Assembly: GCF_023008585.1 (NCBI RefSeq)
Contig: NZ_CP095393.1
Span: 40,650 to 104,649 of the forward strand
Source: Natribaculum breve
GTDB lineage: Archaea; Halobacteriota; Halobacteria; Halobacteriales; Natrialbaceae
Reading direction: 5' to 3'
DNA: 64,000 bases
Under the pieces are notes generated by a model, which was not told the DNA's origin, did no database searches, and worked only from the letters and a program-made list of their open reading frames with translations. Shown one piece after another: positions 18,224 through 26,625 of this stretch (positions are counted from its first letter, which is position 1; every line of letters begins with the position of its first letter). Both the position numbers and the translations under genes were made by a program.

Positions 18224-18421
18224 CTCACAAACGTTGTCCCAGCAGACGTATCTCTGGACCCATGCTGGAATAGTACAGCGGACAGCAGTTCAGACGGAAC
18301 ACCCGCAACTCTTGCAGAAGTCGAACCATTGCTAATCGGGCCAGCGTACGATGCATATCCAGCATCGCTCTTGAACAAGAGCAGAACACCAGACGACATG
18401 CCGATCAAAGTGGAAACCTAG
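18224..18421 (+). other. Coding-like 3' fragment, unassigned
   Basis: The frame ends with GTPATLAEVEPLLIGPAYDA and TPDDMPIKVET before TAG 18419-18421. Composition and codon use look like real protein sequence, but no good start is seen and upstream sense is poor. I read it as the tail of a lost gene. The region 18077-18223 shows nothing else that I can name. Confidence 0.3.
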
Positions 18422-18424
18422 CGT

Positions 18425-18539
18425 CCACTGACTAACGGCTCTCCAACTGCTCGAGTCTGGCGTCTTTTGTGAGACCCCCGAGGGGCGGAGGTCTTCTCGA
18501 GCTCAGTTCGATTCGACTCGAAAAGCACTAATCAAACAT
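18425..18539 (+). repeat. Partial copy of the leader of the ArdC-like gene
   Basis: This stretch matches the bases just upstream of the gene at 26626. Both contain GACT, then CTCTCCA, CTGCTCGAGTC, GAGGGG or GAGGGGT followed by GGAGGTCTTCTCGAG, then TTCAGTTCGATTCG, and both reach an ATG after CAAAC or CGAAC. Here the copy breaks off at that ATG, where the IS terminal repeat begins. It is a promoter ghost of a lost second copy. Confidence 0.65.
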
Positions 18540-18555
18540 GAGGGTGTCATAGAAC
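18540..18555 (+). repeat. Solo IS terminal repeat
   Basis: GAGGGTGTCATAGAAC is identical to the left end at 7955-7970. No transposase follows. The next bases belong to the broken zinc-ribbon copy. This is a scar left after loss of an element or a recombination joint. Confidence 0.55.
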
Positions 18556-18574
18556 ACTCAGCTCTCACACCAGT

Positions 18575-18745
18575 TGGGAAGTACCGACATTCGACGAAGA
18601 CGTTCAGCCCGACTTGAGCGCCAGTCCGTGTCCCAGATGCAATGGCCGAGTCACCACCAACGCAGTCAAAACTCGTTGTGAGGACTGTGAACATCTTATT
18701 GAGCCGCAACAATACCAGGCCCAGAAAAGAGTCAACCCCACTTAG
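18575..18745 (+). pseudogene. Start-less copy of the TFB-like zinc-ribbon gene
   Basis: The frame reads TFDEDVQPDLSASPCPRCNG, VTTNAVKTRCEDCEHLIEPQ and ends VNPT before TAG. It matches the protein at 5618-5803 along nearly its whole length with both CxxC pairs kept. The first residues are replaced by the IS scar and there is no start codon between the preceding TGA and the conserved part. The similarity continues about 80 bases beyond the stop in both places, so a segment rather than a gene was duplicated. Confidence 0.65.
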
Positions 18746-18821
18746 ATAGAATGCCATTGGGGAAAAACTACACAAGTATTGGAACAAGATATTTACTGGA
18801 GTAACAACATAGATTTGGATA

Positions 18822-18959
18822 ATGCCAGAATGTGATGGCTGTGGCTCTCATGTCACGGAAAACTACTACCGGGTTTTCGCTGTTAATGGTGATCTGCCAG
18901 CGTGTATTCATTGTGCCAGCAACCGTGAAGCTCGAGAAGCAGGACTCCGCCAGCAATAG
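18822..18959 (+). CDS. Micro zinc-finger protein (DUF7563-like)
   Basis: A 45-residue protein, MPECDGCGSHVTENYYRVF, then CIHCASNREAREAG. CDGC and CIHC make one zinc knuckle pair, the pattern of the tiny DUF7563-type haloarchaeal zinc fingers. The ATG follows a conserved GATAATGCCAGA that is also present at about 5876, where the following gene has been replaced by the halocyanin fragment. A regulatory or protein-protein role is likely but not shown. Confidence 0.65.
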   Translation: MPECDGCGSHVTENYYRVFAVNGDLPACIHCASNREAREAGLRQQ

Positions 18960-19045
18960 CGTCTCAGTGATCTCATTTCCAGATCTTCTCCATCGAACTG
19001 GAGCCTGCATCGAGACGTGAGACAACACGATCCACTACCCAATCA

Positions 19046-19930
19046 ATGACTGATCGAGATTCTGACTTTGAAGAGCTTCGTCCGACCGGCGAAGCGTCGC
19101 ATATCCCAGATGAGACACTTAGCGAGGATAATGACAGCGAATCTGATCGACAGCGGAGTGCGACGGCGACAACTGGATATCCGGATACTCCAGCGGAAAC
19201 AGACCATGAGTGCCGATCCTGTGGCGCACCGATCCCAGCTGACCAGACCAAATGCCTGTTCTGTCTCACTAACCATCTCGAGGACACCTCTTCTGAGACA
19301 AACGCACCAGCAACAGAGTGGACACTGCTTGGCGTCGTCCACATGCTTATTGAGTCGTCGACGTTTTACGGCGCCGTCGCGAAAGGCGCGGCCGCTGCGA
19401 CACTCCTTGCCTCGAATGCGGCCGAACAGGCTGTCGACGACTGCACGATCATCTACGATCTCGAGGACGAGCCTGCAGCCCAATTGACCGATCAGTGGCC
19501 CGTGCTTCCTGCTGCAGCACAGATCACGTCCACTGACGGTGAGCAACTTCTCGCGGCCGCCCGCGATCGAACAACGTGGACTGACCAATCAGCGGTGAAT
19601 AGCGACTGCGAACCAACAACCTATCTCTACGACGAGGGGGGATCCGGCATTCGCGATGAGCAGCGACTTGCGACGCTGCTCGACAACGCCGGCGATGATG
19701 CGTGGCTAGTCCCAGCAATTGCTCTCCAGCAGACACCTGACGAGCGTGAACCTGAGCGTCAGGACAGTGGCATTCCGACCAAAGAACGCCTCGAGTGTCA
19801 CCAGTGTGGACGCACAACCGATCATCGATTCAGCGATCGTGAATCGGTTCCCGACGAAACCTGGACTGGCCACGCAATCTGGGAGTGCCAGGTCTGCGGG
19901 ACACCGCGCTATGGGCCGAGCCCAGAATGA
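19046..19930 (+). CDS. Zinc-ribbon plasmid protein with two Cys4 sites
   Basis: A 294-residue acidic protein. One zinc site lies at about 58-75 (CRSCGAPI, CLFCLTNH) and another at the C-terminus (CHQCGRTTDH, CQVCGTPRYGPS). The middle (LPAAAQITSTDGEQLLAAA, then TYLYDEGGSGIRDEQRLATL and WLVPAIAL) is a domain shared with the protein at 21441-21941 (CLYDQHATGIRHRGHLDRLL, CWIVPADVHF). I do not recognise a biochemical function. The gene begins a run of small same-strand plasmid genes. Confidence 0.7.
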   Translation: MTDRDSDFEELRPTGEASHIPDETLSEDNDSESDRQRSATATTGYPDTPAETDHECRSCGAPIPADQTKCLFCLTNHLEDTSSETNAPATEWTLLGVVHMLIESSTFYGAVAKGAAAATLLASNAAEQAVDDCTIIYDLEDEPAAQLTDQWPVLPAAAQITSTDGEQLLAAARDRTTWTDQSAVNSDCEPTTYLYDEGGSGIRDEQRLATLLDNAGDDAWLVPAIALQQTPDEREPERQDSGIPTKERLECHQCGRTTDHRFSDRESVPDETWTGHAIWECQVCGTPRYGPSPE

Positions 19931-20053
19931 CTTGCTCCGCGTCATGTCTTAACCAACAGAGGAACAATGGTGCAGCGTGGCTGTTGGTTAACAGAACGGC
20001 CGCCCGTTGTTGTGTTCTGTTTATCTGCGCCGCGATCGGCTGAGGCGCATTCA

Positions 20054-20242
20054 ATGGACCCACGAAATACGCCAGGATACAGACTGCATCGTGCACTCAG
20101 CCAACTCAAGGATCTCGAGGGAGATCAGCTGACTGACGCAGACAGAGAACGAATCGAGACAGCAACGGCGCTCTTGGTGGAAGTGAGTCTTCTCACTCGA
20201 CCAGGGCATGGTGAACCTGCTGATACCCACATTAACTCCTAA
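20054..20242 (+). CDS. Small helical hypothetical protein
   Basis: A 62-residue protein, MDPRNTPGYRLHRALSQLKD, then LTDADRERIETATALLVEVS. It is predicted to be two amphipathic helices. ATG 20054 is chosen because the preceding frame is unlike coding sequence. The acidic character and same-strand position suggest a real small gene. No family is recognised. Confidence 0.5.
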   Translation: MDPRNTPGYRLHRALSQLKDLEGDQLTDADRERIETATALLVEVSLLTRPGHGEPADTHINS

Positions 20243-20311
20243 CCGAGCAGGTCATAGAATCGGTCACAGCTTATTGGACTCCGTAGTGAACGGTCAGTGC
20301 AGAGAACGGAG

Positions 20312-21031
20312 TTATCGGTCTGTCTCTTTCCAGTCGTCCGGGTCTCCTTCACGGAATTCACCCTTGGCATGGCGCTCGTGGGGCCAGAAGGTGACGCCCA
20401 GCAGTACGACGTAGAACACACCCACAGCGGCAACCACAGCGATCCCGGGGATACGGGCGATTGCAGCGGTTGTCAGCCAGTCTTGGCGCGGCGCAAACGC
20501 TGTAATCCTGAAGACCCACGCGACCAATAGGACACTGAGCAGCGCAAGGTACACACGCTGGAGCCGGTTTGCGAGTGCCTCGTGGAACGAGACTTTCAGC
20601 GTCGGCCTGCGGTAGTCCCTGCTCAGCTCCGCTCGCCAGTCGTGACTTTCAGTGCCTTGGGACGGATCGAGAGCGTTTGCGAGCAGGTTCTCTTGGATGA
20701 CTCGAGTCCGAGAGCGAAAGACGTCGTAGTCCCGGTACCGCCGTGCTTCGATACCCAGAAAGATCGTGACGACGACAATCCCGATCAGCAAGATATAGTG
20801 TGGGTTGTCGGTACTCGAAAACGCCCACGTCAAGATTGCTGCCATCAGCGTCACCGCCCACTTCGTCGTCTCGTCGAGGCGTTGCCGCCACGTCCCCACT
20901 CGGTCTATCTCTCCGCGGTAGGCGTGGGCCATCACCGAACCGAGTCCCGTACTGTCGTCAACCATTTCGCGGCCGATCTCCCGTTGGTCTGGTGCTGTTG
21001 GGTCGAACTCGTCGCTACTCGAATCGGTCAT
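20312..21031 (-). CDS. DUF2270 membrane protein
   Basis: A 239-residue protein with the DUF2270 signature: AHAYRGEIDRVGTWRQRLDE followed by two close helices (WAVTLMAAILTWAFS and ILLIGIVVVTIFLGIEARRY). FRSRTRVIQENLLANAL and two C-terminal helices follow. The family is common in haloarchaea and some bacteria, and its role is unknown. It interrupts the forward gene run, suggesting an independent unit. It has its own promoter region to the right. Confidence 0.85.
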   Translation of the reverse strand: MTDSSSDEFDPTAPDQREIGREMVDDSTGLGSVMAHAYRGEIDRVGTWRQRLDETTKWAVTLMAAILTWAFSSTDNPHYILLIGIVVVTIFLGIEARRYRDYDVFRSRTRVIQENLLANALDPSQGTESHDWRAELSRDYRRPTLKVSFHEALANRLQRVYLALLSVLLVAWVFRITAFAPRQDWLTTAAIARIPGIAVVAAVGVFYVVLLGVTFWPHERHAKGEFREGDPDDWKETDR

Positions 21032-21440
21032 AGAGGAAAGACATCTCCTCGCTCCATAAGCAGGTATGGTGATGGCGTAATCTGAGTGTCACGTACTGGA
21101 GAACATCGAACAGTGCGCACATCTACTTACCGGCTGATTCAATCAAAGAGAGTTGAAAGAAACCATTCACGAGTCTTCTATGATGGGCTCCCTAACCAGC
21201 AACTCCACTCGAGGCAGAGGTGTGAGTTTCCGAATGCACTCGCGGTCTTTTCGAAGCTATCGACGAGTCGAGCAACCTGATGACCGCTGTCGATGTTCGA
21301 TGTTACTACCGATCCGGATCGTTCTCCTCCGTGAGACAGACGCATTGTATCGTGATTTTGTGCGCCGATAATGGCTGCCGGCGCACTGAGTAAGAACAGA
21401 CGAGTACTGACCAGAGCGTCGGCACAGTGAGGTATCCCAG
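21032..21440. other. Intergenic region, nothing identified
   Basis: About 410 bases between divergent genes. Short frames are arginine- and serine-rich with no domain. I see no repeat or RNA. Promoters of both flanking genes must lie at the ends. Confidence 0.4.
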
Positions 21441-21941
21441 ATGCATATGATCATTTATTCGTTGGTAGAGGCATCGACAGCAGACGAGGCACTGTCAACC
21501 GGAAAGACCGTGTTCGACCGACTGGTTGGCGCGGAGCCGCATTCCTGCGCAGCGTTCGACTACTACGTCACCTTCGACGAAGAGGAGACAACAGTGGCTG
21601 GAAAAGCACGGTGGGGCGACCTACCGACAGCTGCACCCGTTACGTCCGACGAAGGTGAAGAACTCCTCGAGCGAGCCTGGGAGACCACGACGGAAACGTT
21701 CCAACGAAACCTAGACCGGGTGAAAACCGCACTCGAGGAACGCAGCGACGATGAGATCATGCGCGATGAGGGTCTCGCTCGGCACGCCTTTCAGCAGGTC
21801 GGTGCTTCCCGTGGCCCGTCGATCTGCCTGTATGATCAACACGCGACAGGCATCCGCCATCGCGGACACCTCGATCGCCTCCTCGAGGCTACTGACGAGA
21901 GCGAGACATGCTGGATCGTGCCGGCAGACGTCCATTTCTGA
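21441..21941 (+). CDS. Plasmid hypothetical protein sharing a domain with 19046-19930
   Basis: A 166-residue acidic protein. It starts with a beta strand (MIIYSLVEASTADEALSTGK) and has VTFDEEETTVAGKARWGDLP. It ends with CLYDQHATGIRHRGHLDRLL and CWIVPADVHF, matching the end of the domain in 19046-19930. ATG 21441 (MHM) or ATG 21447 could be used. It is followed after six bases by the next gene, so the two are probably an operon. The function is unknown. Confidence 0.65.
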   Translation: MHMIIYSLVEASTADEALSTGKTVFDRLVGAEPHSCAAFDYYVTFDEEETTVAGKARWGDLPTAAPVTSDEGEELLERAWETTTETFQRNLDRVKTALEERSDDEIMRDEGLARHAFQQVGASRGPSICLYDQHATGIRHRGHLDRLLEATDESETCWIVPADVHF

Positions 21942-21947
21942 GTAATC

Positions 21948-22313
21948 ATGCCCCGAATTACCAACTGGACACGAGAGAGTCGAACACCTACGCTGGCATA
22001 TCGAAACACGGTGACTGGAGCACGAGCCGTCCTGCATCGTGCCCCGGACACCTACGCGTACAAGTGGCGGGCAGCGATCCTTGTCGACGGCTATCCAGTG
22101 TGGTCGCAAGGCTTCGAGACGAAGGAGGCGACCAGCGTTCGGGATGCACTTCGGGACCGACCAGCTCCCGAACTCGCTTGTCCGGAGTGTCCGAACGATG
22201 ACGTCATCATCGGCCAGAAATCTGCCGCTGGTGCGAAAGTCAAACGATGGTTCGACTGTCCTGACTGTGGCTACGAAGCCCCCTCGAAAATCGTCTATGG
22301 CGCAGAACGCTAA
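21948..22313 (+). CDS. DUF7568-like zinc-ribbon protein
   Basis: A 121-residue protein. The N-terminal half (ITNWTRESRTPTLAYRNTVT, then YKWRAAILVDGYPVWSQGFE) is beta-rich. The C-terminal half is a zinc ribbon with CPECPNDD and CPDCGYEAPS. The combination resembles small haloarchaeal ribbon proteins of the DUF7568 kind. It is tightly linked to the gene before it. A nucleic-acid-binding role is plausible. Confidence 0.65.
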   Translation: MPRITNWTRESRTPTLAYRNTVTGARAVLHRAPDTYAYKWRAAILVDGYPVWSQGFETKEATSVRDALRDRPAPELACPECPNDDVIIGQKSAAGAKVKRWFDCPDCGYEAPSKIVYGAER

Positions 22314-22393
22314 CAGCAGGTGAGAGCGACAGCTGCGCAGTGAGCATCACTGCACGGCGGGTACTTTTAGTGGTCAATACTGACAGCAGAGAC

Positions 22394-22945
22394 ATGAGCG
22401 AGGATGTGGTCAGGGCCGTGTTTCCCGAACTCGAGGTGATCGAAGACGACGATCTTCGAGCGGGTGTTGTCAGTGCGTGGGCGACGGCCATCGAAGAGAA
22501 CGACATCGACGACCTCACCGAGGTACCGTGGCTGCCTCCAACACAGCGTGCATTAGGGTTGGAAAACGAACGGCTGGTAAGCCACGTTCGGGACGTAACT
22601 GCCTGTGCCGTTGCGCTCGCGGAGACACTTCTTGAGCGGCGCGAGGTCACGCTCTCAGTGGATACGGTCGTTGCTGGTGCACTCATCCACGACGTGAGCA
22701 AACTCGCCGAATTCGACGGGATGGCCGAGACGCCGGTCTACAACCTGCTCGGACATCCCTACTACGGCGTCTACGTCGTTGCAGCAGTGGACCTGCCAGT
22801 CGAACTGGCACACATCGTGCTCTCCCATACGAGCCGAACACCGGTCGAGCCGGCGACGATCGAAGCGGAACTCATCAGGAGAGCCGACGAAGTCGCAGCA
22901 GCCGCCATCCGGTCACAGGCGACAGATGACCTTCGAACCGTATAA
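22394..22945 (+). CDS. HD-domain hydrolase-like protein
   Basis: A 183-residue protein. Residues 65-165 carry a His/Asp pattern: NERLVSHVRDVTACAVALAE, then VAGALIHDVSKLAEFDG (the HD motif), GHPYYGVYVVA and LAHIVLSHTSRTP. This is the layout of HD-domain metal-dependent phosphohydrolases, which act on nucleotides or nucleic acids. ATG 22394 is preferred over an earlier non-ATG start. The neighbours suggest an accessory role. Substrate unknown. Confidence 0.75.
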   Translation: MSEDVVRAVFPELEVIEDDDLRAGVVSAWATAIEENDIDDLTEVPWLPPTQRALGLENERLVSHVRDVTACAVALAETLLERREVTLSVDTVVAGALIHDVSKLAEFDGMAETPVYNLLGHPYYGVYVVAAVDLPVELAHIVLSHTSRTPVEPATIEAELIRRADEVAAAAIRSQATDDLRTV

Positions 22946-23069
22946 CCGCTGCACCGAACGGTCGGTGCTTCCCCTGTACTTACCGTAGCAAGTGGTAATC
23001 TCTCACTTGCGGAAAAACCAGAGAGCAATGCAGTTTTTCGTGCCCCAACAGGGGTAGAGGCAACATCCA

Positions 23070-23297
23070 ATGAGCGATACACCAGAGCAACCTCGAAACT
23101 CGAGCGAACTCTCTCCAGCACAGCGGCTCGAGGCACCAAACACACGGCTGATTGACGCCAGCATCGCGACGATCAATGATATGGAGACGCTTCGAGCCTG
23201 CATCGCCTACGAAAACCAGCACCAACAACGCGTTCCGATCCTCCGCCAACTCGAGAAGCGGGCCAACGAACTCTGTTCGCAGAAGGACAATGAATAA
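23070..23297 (+). CDS. Small helical hypothetical protein
   Basis: A 75-residue polar, helical protein containing NDMETLRACIAYENQHQQRV and LEKRANELC. A similar short charged helix is frequent on haloarchaeal plasmids. No fold or function is recognised. The start follows GGTAGAGG and sits in a sensible distance from the HD gene. Confidence 0.5.
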   Translation: MSDTPEQPRNSSELSPAQRLEAPNTRLIDASIATINDMETLRACIAYENQHQQRVPILRQLEKRANELCSQKDNE

Positions 23298-23463
23298 CTC
23301 GACACGTTATCTGACATAGTATTTCACCGATAGGGTTCTGTTGAACATCTTCGAGCAGACGCCACAATTCGCTGTGTGTCACTGTCTATGACTCTTCTCG
23401 AAATAGCGGCAGGAGCGTCAGAGATAGTGGCAGTTAACCCGCCAGCGCCCTCTGCTCTAGTTG

Positions 23464-23856
23464 ATGTCTGATTCCGACTCTGCTCACGAGAGCCCACCGT
23501 CGTTGCTCGGTCGACTCCTCTTTGGGAGCGGGCTTGCAGCACTCGCACTCCGCAACCTCACGAATCTTGACGGACGAATCGCCTATGCAGATGCCAAAGG
23601 TGTCCCCCTCGCAGACAAACTCGTCCCTGCCTCGAGTGGTCTCCTTCTCGGTGGCGGCCTTGGTATCGGCTTCTGGAAACTGCCCAAGCTGTCTGCAGCC
23701 AGTGTTGCCGCGTTCTTCATCGGCGTGACTCCGGTCATGCACGATTTCTGGGCCGTCGACGAAGACTCGCGTGACGAAGAACTCACCTCGTTCCTCCAGA
23801 ATCTCGTGCTCCTCGGCGCTGCAATCGCCTTCTTCAAGCGGGCCCGGCAAAACTAA
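23464..23856 (+). CDS. DoxX-family membrane protein
   Basis: A 130-residue protein with four hydrophobic segments. LGRLLFGSGLAALALRNLTN, PLADKLVPASSGLLLGGGLG and FFIGVTPVMHDFWA match the DoxX pattern of small four-helix membrane proteins. DoxX relatives take part in redox chemistry or membrane protection. The ATG at 23464 follows an in-frame TTG; I use the ATG. Single gene. Confidence 0.75.
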   Translation: MSDSDSAHESPPSLLGRLLFGSGLAALALRNLTNLDGRIAYADAKGVPLADKLVPASSGLLLGGGLGIGFWKLPKLSAASVAAFFIGVTPVMHDFWAVDEDSRDEELTSFLQNLVLLGAAIAFFKRARQN

Positions 23857-23942
23857 CAGCACACGGTTTTGCGTGGAGTGACCCGTCTCGGGACCACTCC
23901 AACAGTTCTCGGAAGACAATGGGATACACAAGCCGTTAGCAG

Positions 23943-24917
23943 TCAGTACTGTACCTCTGTCCCCGCCCGGAAACTCGTGAGGTCGTCGATACGCTCTTCG
24001 AGTGCTTCGATTTCCTGTTGCAGTTCCTCGGCTTCTGTCTCCTCGCTGGCGGCAAGCCGGTCCTTCAATCCCTGAAGGCGTGACTCTTTGACGTCGTCGT
24101 CGACCTCAGCCTTGCGAACGTACTCGCTCTCATTGATCTCGTAGACATCGGACTCGGTGAGTGTCGTCACCTCGAGTGCTTCGTCGACCTTCTGGCGATC
24201 AACGCTCATGACGCGCTCGCGGTCGATCCCTTCCGCCTCAAGCATCGAGAGGACTTCCTCATCGTCTTTGAGCGAGCGGTTGCGGCGACTCGTACGCTGG
24301 ACCGAGCCGTACTGACCGGCAACAGGCCGGTCGTGATGGAGGCGTGAGAGAAGTACGTCAGCGACTTCCTGCCGAAAGTCGTTGGCATCACGCTGGACAT
24401 CCGACAGCAGCGTATAGAGATTCACCAGTGTGGCCGTCTCCAGCTCAGGCAGGTCGGTTACGTCGTGGCGCTCGAGTGCATCGATCAGGAGTAGGCCATC
24501 CGAGTAGACATCGAGGCCCTCAGGTTCGGTGCGGTCGTCATCGGTGTCTGGTTCGTGTGCTGTGTCGGCTAGCTGGGTCGTCGTCGGTCCGTCTGTCTCG
24601 GCGATCACACCCGCGTCCTCGTCGATCTCGAACCGGGGATGAACGCTCAACACCGCTGGATACGGATCAGCATCTGGCGGGAGCCGGTCGAGATCAAACC
24701 CATCGTGCGCGGTCTGTATCTGACGATACAGCGACTCGAACTGATCGCGTTGGAGCGGGCGCTTCTCGCTGGACTCGTCGAACTGGACGATAATGCGGTG
24801 TTCCTGGATATCTGTGATGTGGATGTGGGAGTGCGACAATGGTGTGATCAGTGTCGCGTCCACCGGCAGCTCATCCAGATGCTCGAGAAGCGTGTGCCAA
24901 CTGACGCTGAATGGCAT
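23943..24917 (-). CDS. Coiled-coil hypothetical protein
   Basis: A 324-residue very acidic protein. The N-terminal 90 residues are beta-rich (ATLITPLSHSHIHITDIQEH, then RIIVQFDESSEKRPLQRDQF). The middle is a helical region (LLLIDALERHDVTDLPELET). The last 60 residues are a clear coiled coil (LKDRLAASEETEAEELQQEI). No enzyme motif is present. The gene is convergent with the DoxX gene. It may be a plasmid maintenance or structural protein, but this is only a guess. Confidence 0.65.
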   Translation of the reverse strand: MPFSVSWHTLLEHLDELPVDATLITPLSHSHIHITDIQEHRIIVQFDESSEKRPLQRDQFESLYRQIQTAHDGFDLDRLPPDADPYPAVLSVHPRFEIDEDAGVIAETDGPTTTQLADTAHEPDTDDDRTEPEGLDVYSDGLLLIDALERHDVTDLPELETATLVNLYTLLSDVQRDANDFRQEVADVLLSRLHHDRPVAGQYGSVQRTSRRNRSLKDDEEVLSMLEAEGIDRERVMSVDRQKVDEALEVTTLTESDVYEINESEYVRKAEVDDDVKESRLQGLKDRLAASEETEAEELQQEIEALEERIDDLTSFRAGTEVQY

Positions 24918-25039
24918 ACACGGAAGTTACGCGCCAACTCGACTAAACCTTGTTCTCGACGGGTGTCAGAGAACTCTCCCACTGGTTTGATCCACCGACT
25001 GCTGCGGTGAATTGGCCGGTAAGTAGATACGCGGAGTGA

Positions 25040-25327
25040 CTATTCGATTTCTAGCTGGCCACTGCCGCCGCCCTTCCCATTGGCGTTCTCATCCCATTCG
25101 AGTTCGAACTCGACACTTAATTCAGTCATATTGCCCGCCGGGCCTTCGCGTTCAGCTTTGACCTCAAAGGTCGGTCGGGCAGGAGGATTCAGTGTTACAG
25201 ACTCGGAGCCTGCTTTCAGGCTGATAGCGTTTCCGTTGTCGAGATTGTCCGCGACTTTCCGAAGGTACGATGCAATCTCTTCTCGACTCTGGTCGCTTTC
25301 CGATTTGAACAGAACTTCTTCAGGCAT
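25040..25327 (-). CDS. amphi-Trp domain protein
   Basis: A 95-residue protein, MPEEVLFKSESDQSREEIAS, then YLRKVADNLDNGNAISLKAG, SVTLNPPARPTFEVKAERE and LSVEFELEW. This is the amphi-Trp domain, found in many haloarchaeal small proteins. The chosen ATG at 25327 gives the conserved start; the longer frame has no sense. Its role is unknown. It is divergent from the gene at 25547. Confidence 0.8.
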   Translation of the reverse strand: MPEEVLFKSESDQSREEIASYLRKVADNLDNGNAISLKAGSESVTLNPPARPTFEVKAEREGPAGNMTELSVEFELEWDENANGKGGGSGQLEIE

Positions 25328-25546
25328 ACTGAACGATACGTTGCCTGCCCGAATAAGTGAATCCCCTGTACTTGTCGATTCAGGAGACATCAATATGGAC
25401 AGTGTGAACAGTTCGATGACTCGCTCTCTCCGGAGAGAACTTATTGAGCAGGGCGAGTCCAACATCATGGACGAACTCGTAGACGTATCCCACCCGATAC
25501 GGAGAGTCGACGTAGCCGTAATTAGACCCTCGAGACGCTCTCGAGT

Positions 25547-25897
25547 ATGAGCCTCTACGTGGACGAAGGGCGTGAGAGACGCATTCGCGCTGATCAGCCG
25601 GGTAATTTGCTGGACCCGTCGAACATGGCACATCTCGAGCAACCGCTGTTCCTGCTCGGTCACGGTGTCGAAAATCCCGTCAACGGAATTCATGGAGATG
25701 AGGAGTACCTCTACGTCGTCGAACTGCCAACGCGAACCCCATTCGATGAACCGGCCGAGTGGACCGTCAAGGTGAGCGACCATGCCGGCTTTCCGCGGTG
25801 GGACGGGCCGACAGACGAGGCGTTCGAGCAAGCCACGTGGCAGTTTCAGGGGTCGCTAGAAGCTGCTCTCGAGGAGTTGAGAGTTGAGTCTGCGTGA
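25547..25897 (+). CDS. Hypothetical protein, soluble
   Basis: A 116-residue acidic protein, beta-rich (YLYVVELPTRTPFDEPAEW) with a helical end (LEAALEELRVESA). I recognise no family. It precedes the toxin-antitoxin pair by about 55 bases on the same strand. Confidence 0.55.
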   Translation: MSLYVDEGRERRIRADQPGNLLDPSNMAHLEQPLFLLGHGVENPVNGIHGDEEYLYVVELPTRTPFDEPAEWTVKVSDHAGFPRWDGPTDEAFEQATWQFQGSLEAALEELRVESA

Positions 25898-25951
25898 CGC
25901 TTGACTCAGAACACCAGCAGGCTTTTGCGAACAGCCCTGTAACCGTGAACT

Positions 25952-26104
25952 ATGAGCCTCACCACTGACGACTTTGCCAAGTTCATGGCCGGTGATCCGG
26001 AGGACAACGAAGAAGTTCCCCTCGGTGATGCGTTACAGGAACTGGCTATCGACATTGAGGTTGATGCTGTCGAAGAGGTCCGTGACGTCCGCGAACGGCT
26101 ATGA
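25952..26104 (+). CDS. Small antitoxin-like protein (VapB position)
   Basis: A 50-residue acidic protein, MSLTTDDFAKFMAGDPEDNE, then LGDALQELAIDIEVDAVEEV. Its stop overlaps the PIN start at 26101 by four bases (ATGA), the usual antitoxin-toxin coupling. It is too short for a full RHH fold and resembles an antitoxin reduced to a toxin-binding helix. The leader CTTTTGCG could be a TATA-like element. The call rests on gene order and size. Confidence 0.6.
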   Translation: MSLTTDDFAKFMAGDPEDNEEVPLGDALQELAIDIEVDAVEEVRDVRERL

Positions 26105-26490
26105 AACTCTTTCTCGATACGAACGTTATTGTCGCCGCTGTTACCAAGGACACTGACAGATCTGAGGTAGCCGTTCGTCTTCTCAACGATTTTGATGACA
26201 CCTACACATCTGTCTTAAATCTCATGGAGCTACGGACTGTTCTTGCGAAGAAGAAGACCATCGAACGAGGTCGAGTTGAACAGATTGAGCAGCGCATCAA
26301 ATCCCGAACGACCGTCACATTCCCGGATGCATCGGATATGGTCGAAGCAAATCAACTCCAAGACGAAACGCTTCTTTATCCGATGGATGCTCTCATTCTT
26401 GCCGCAGCCAATTCTGTCAACGCAACTCTCGTCTCGTTTGACAGTGAATTACGAGAGCACGGAGCGAAGCGACCGCAAGATCTTATTTAA
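26101..26490 (+). CDS. VapC-type PIN-domain ribonuclease toxin
   Basis: A 129-residue protein of normal VapC length. It has the first Asp motif (KLFLDTNVIVAAV), a central Glu (NLMELRTVLAKKK) and the second acidic cluster (LYPMDALILAAANSVNATLV, then SFDSELREHG). The PIN fold cleaves RNA with divalent metal ions. It is translationally coupled to the 50-residue upstream gene. It is not close to the two longer PIN proteins at 626 and 32785. Confidence 0.85.
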   Translation: MKLFLDTNVIVAAVTKDTDRSEVAVRLLNDFDDTYTSVLNLMELRTVLAKKKTIERGRVEQIEQRIKSRTTVTFPDASDMVEANQLQDETLLYPMDALILAAANSVNATLVSFDSELREHGAKRPQDLI

Positions 26491-26625
26491 CAACTTGGAC
26501 ATCCGCTGACTGACGACTCTCCAGCTGCTCGAGTCCGGCGTATTTTTGAGACCCACTGAGGGGTGGAGGTCTTCTCGAGTTCAGTTCGATTCGGTTCGAT
26601 TCGACTCGAGAAGCAGTGATCGAAC

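Noticed and set aside
20250..20262. GTCATAGAATC as another IS terminus
   Set aside because: It matches only the short core GTCATAGAA, with no partner end and no target duplication nearby; the same holds for 27810.
24344..24793. Long forward frame opposite the coiled-coil gene
   Set aside because: It is the antisense shadow of 23943-24917, with Arg-rich sequence and no domain.
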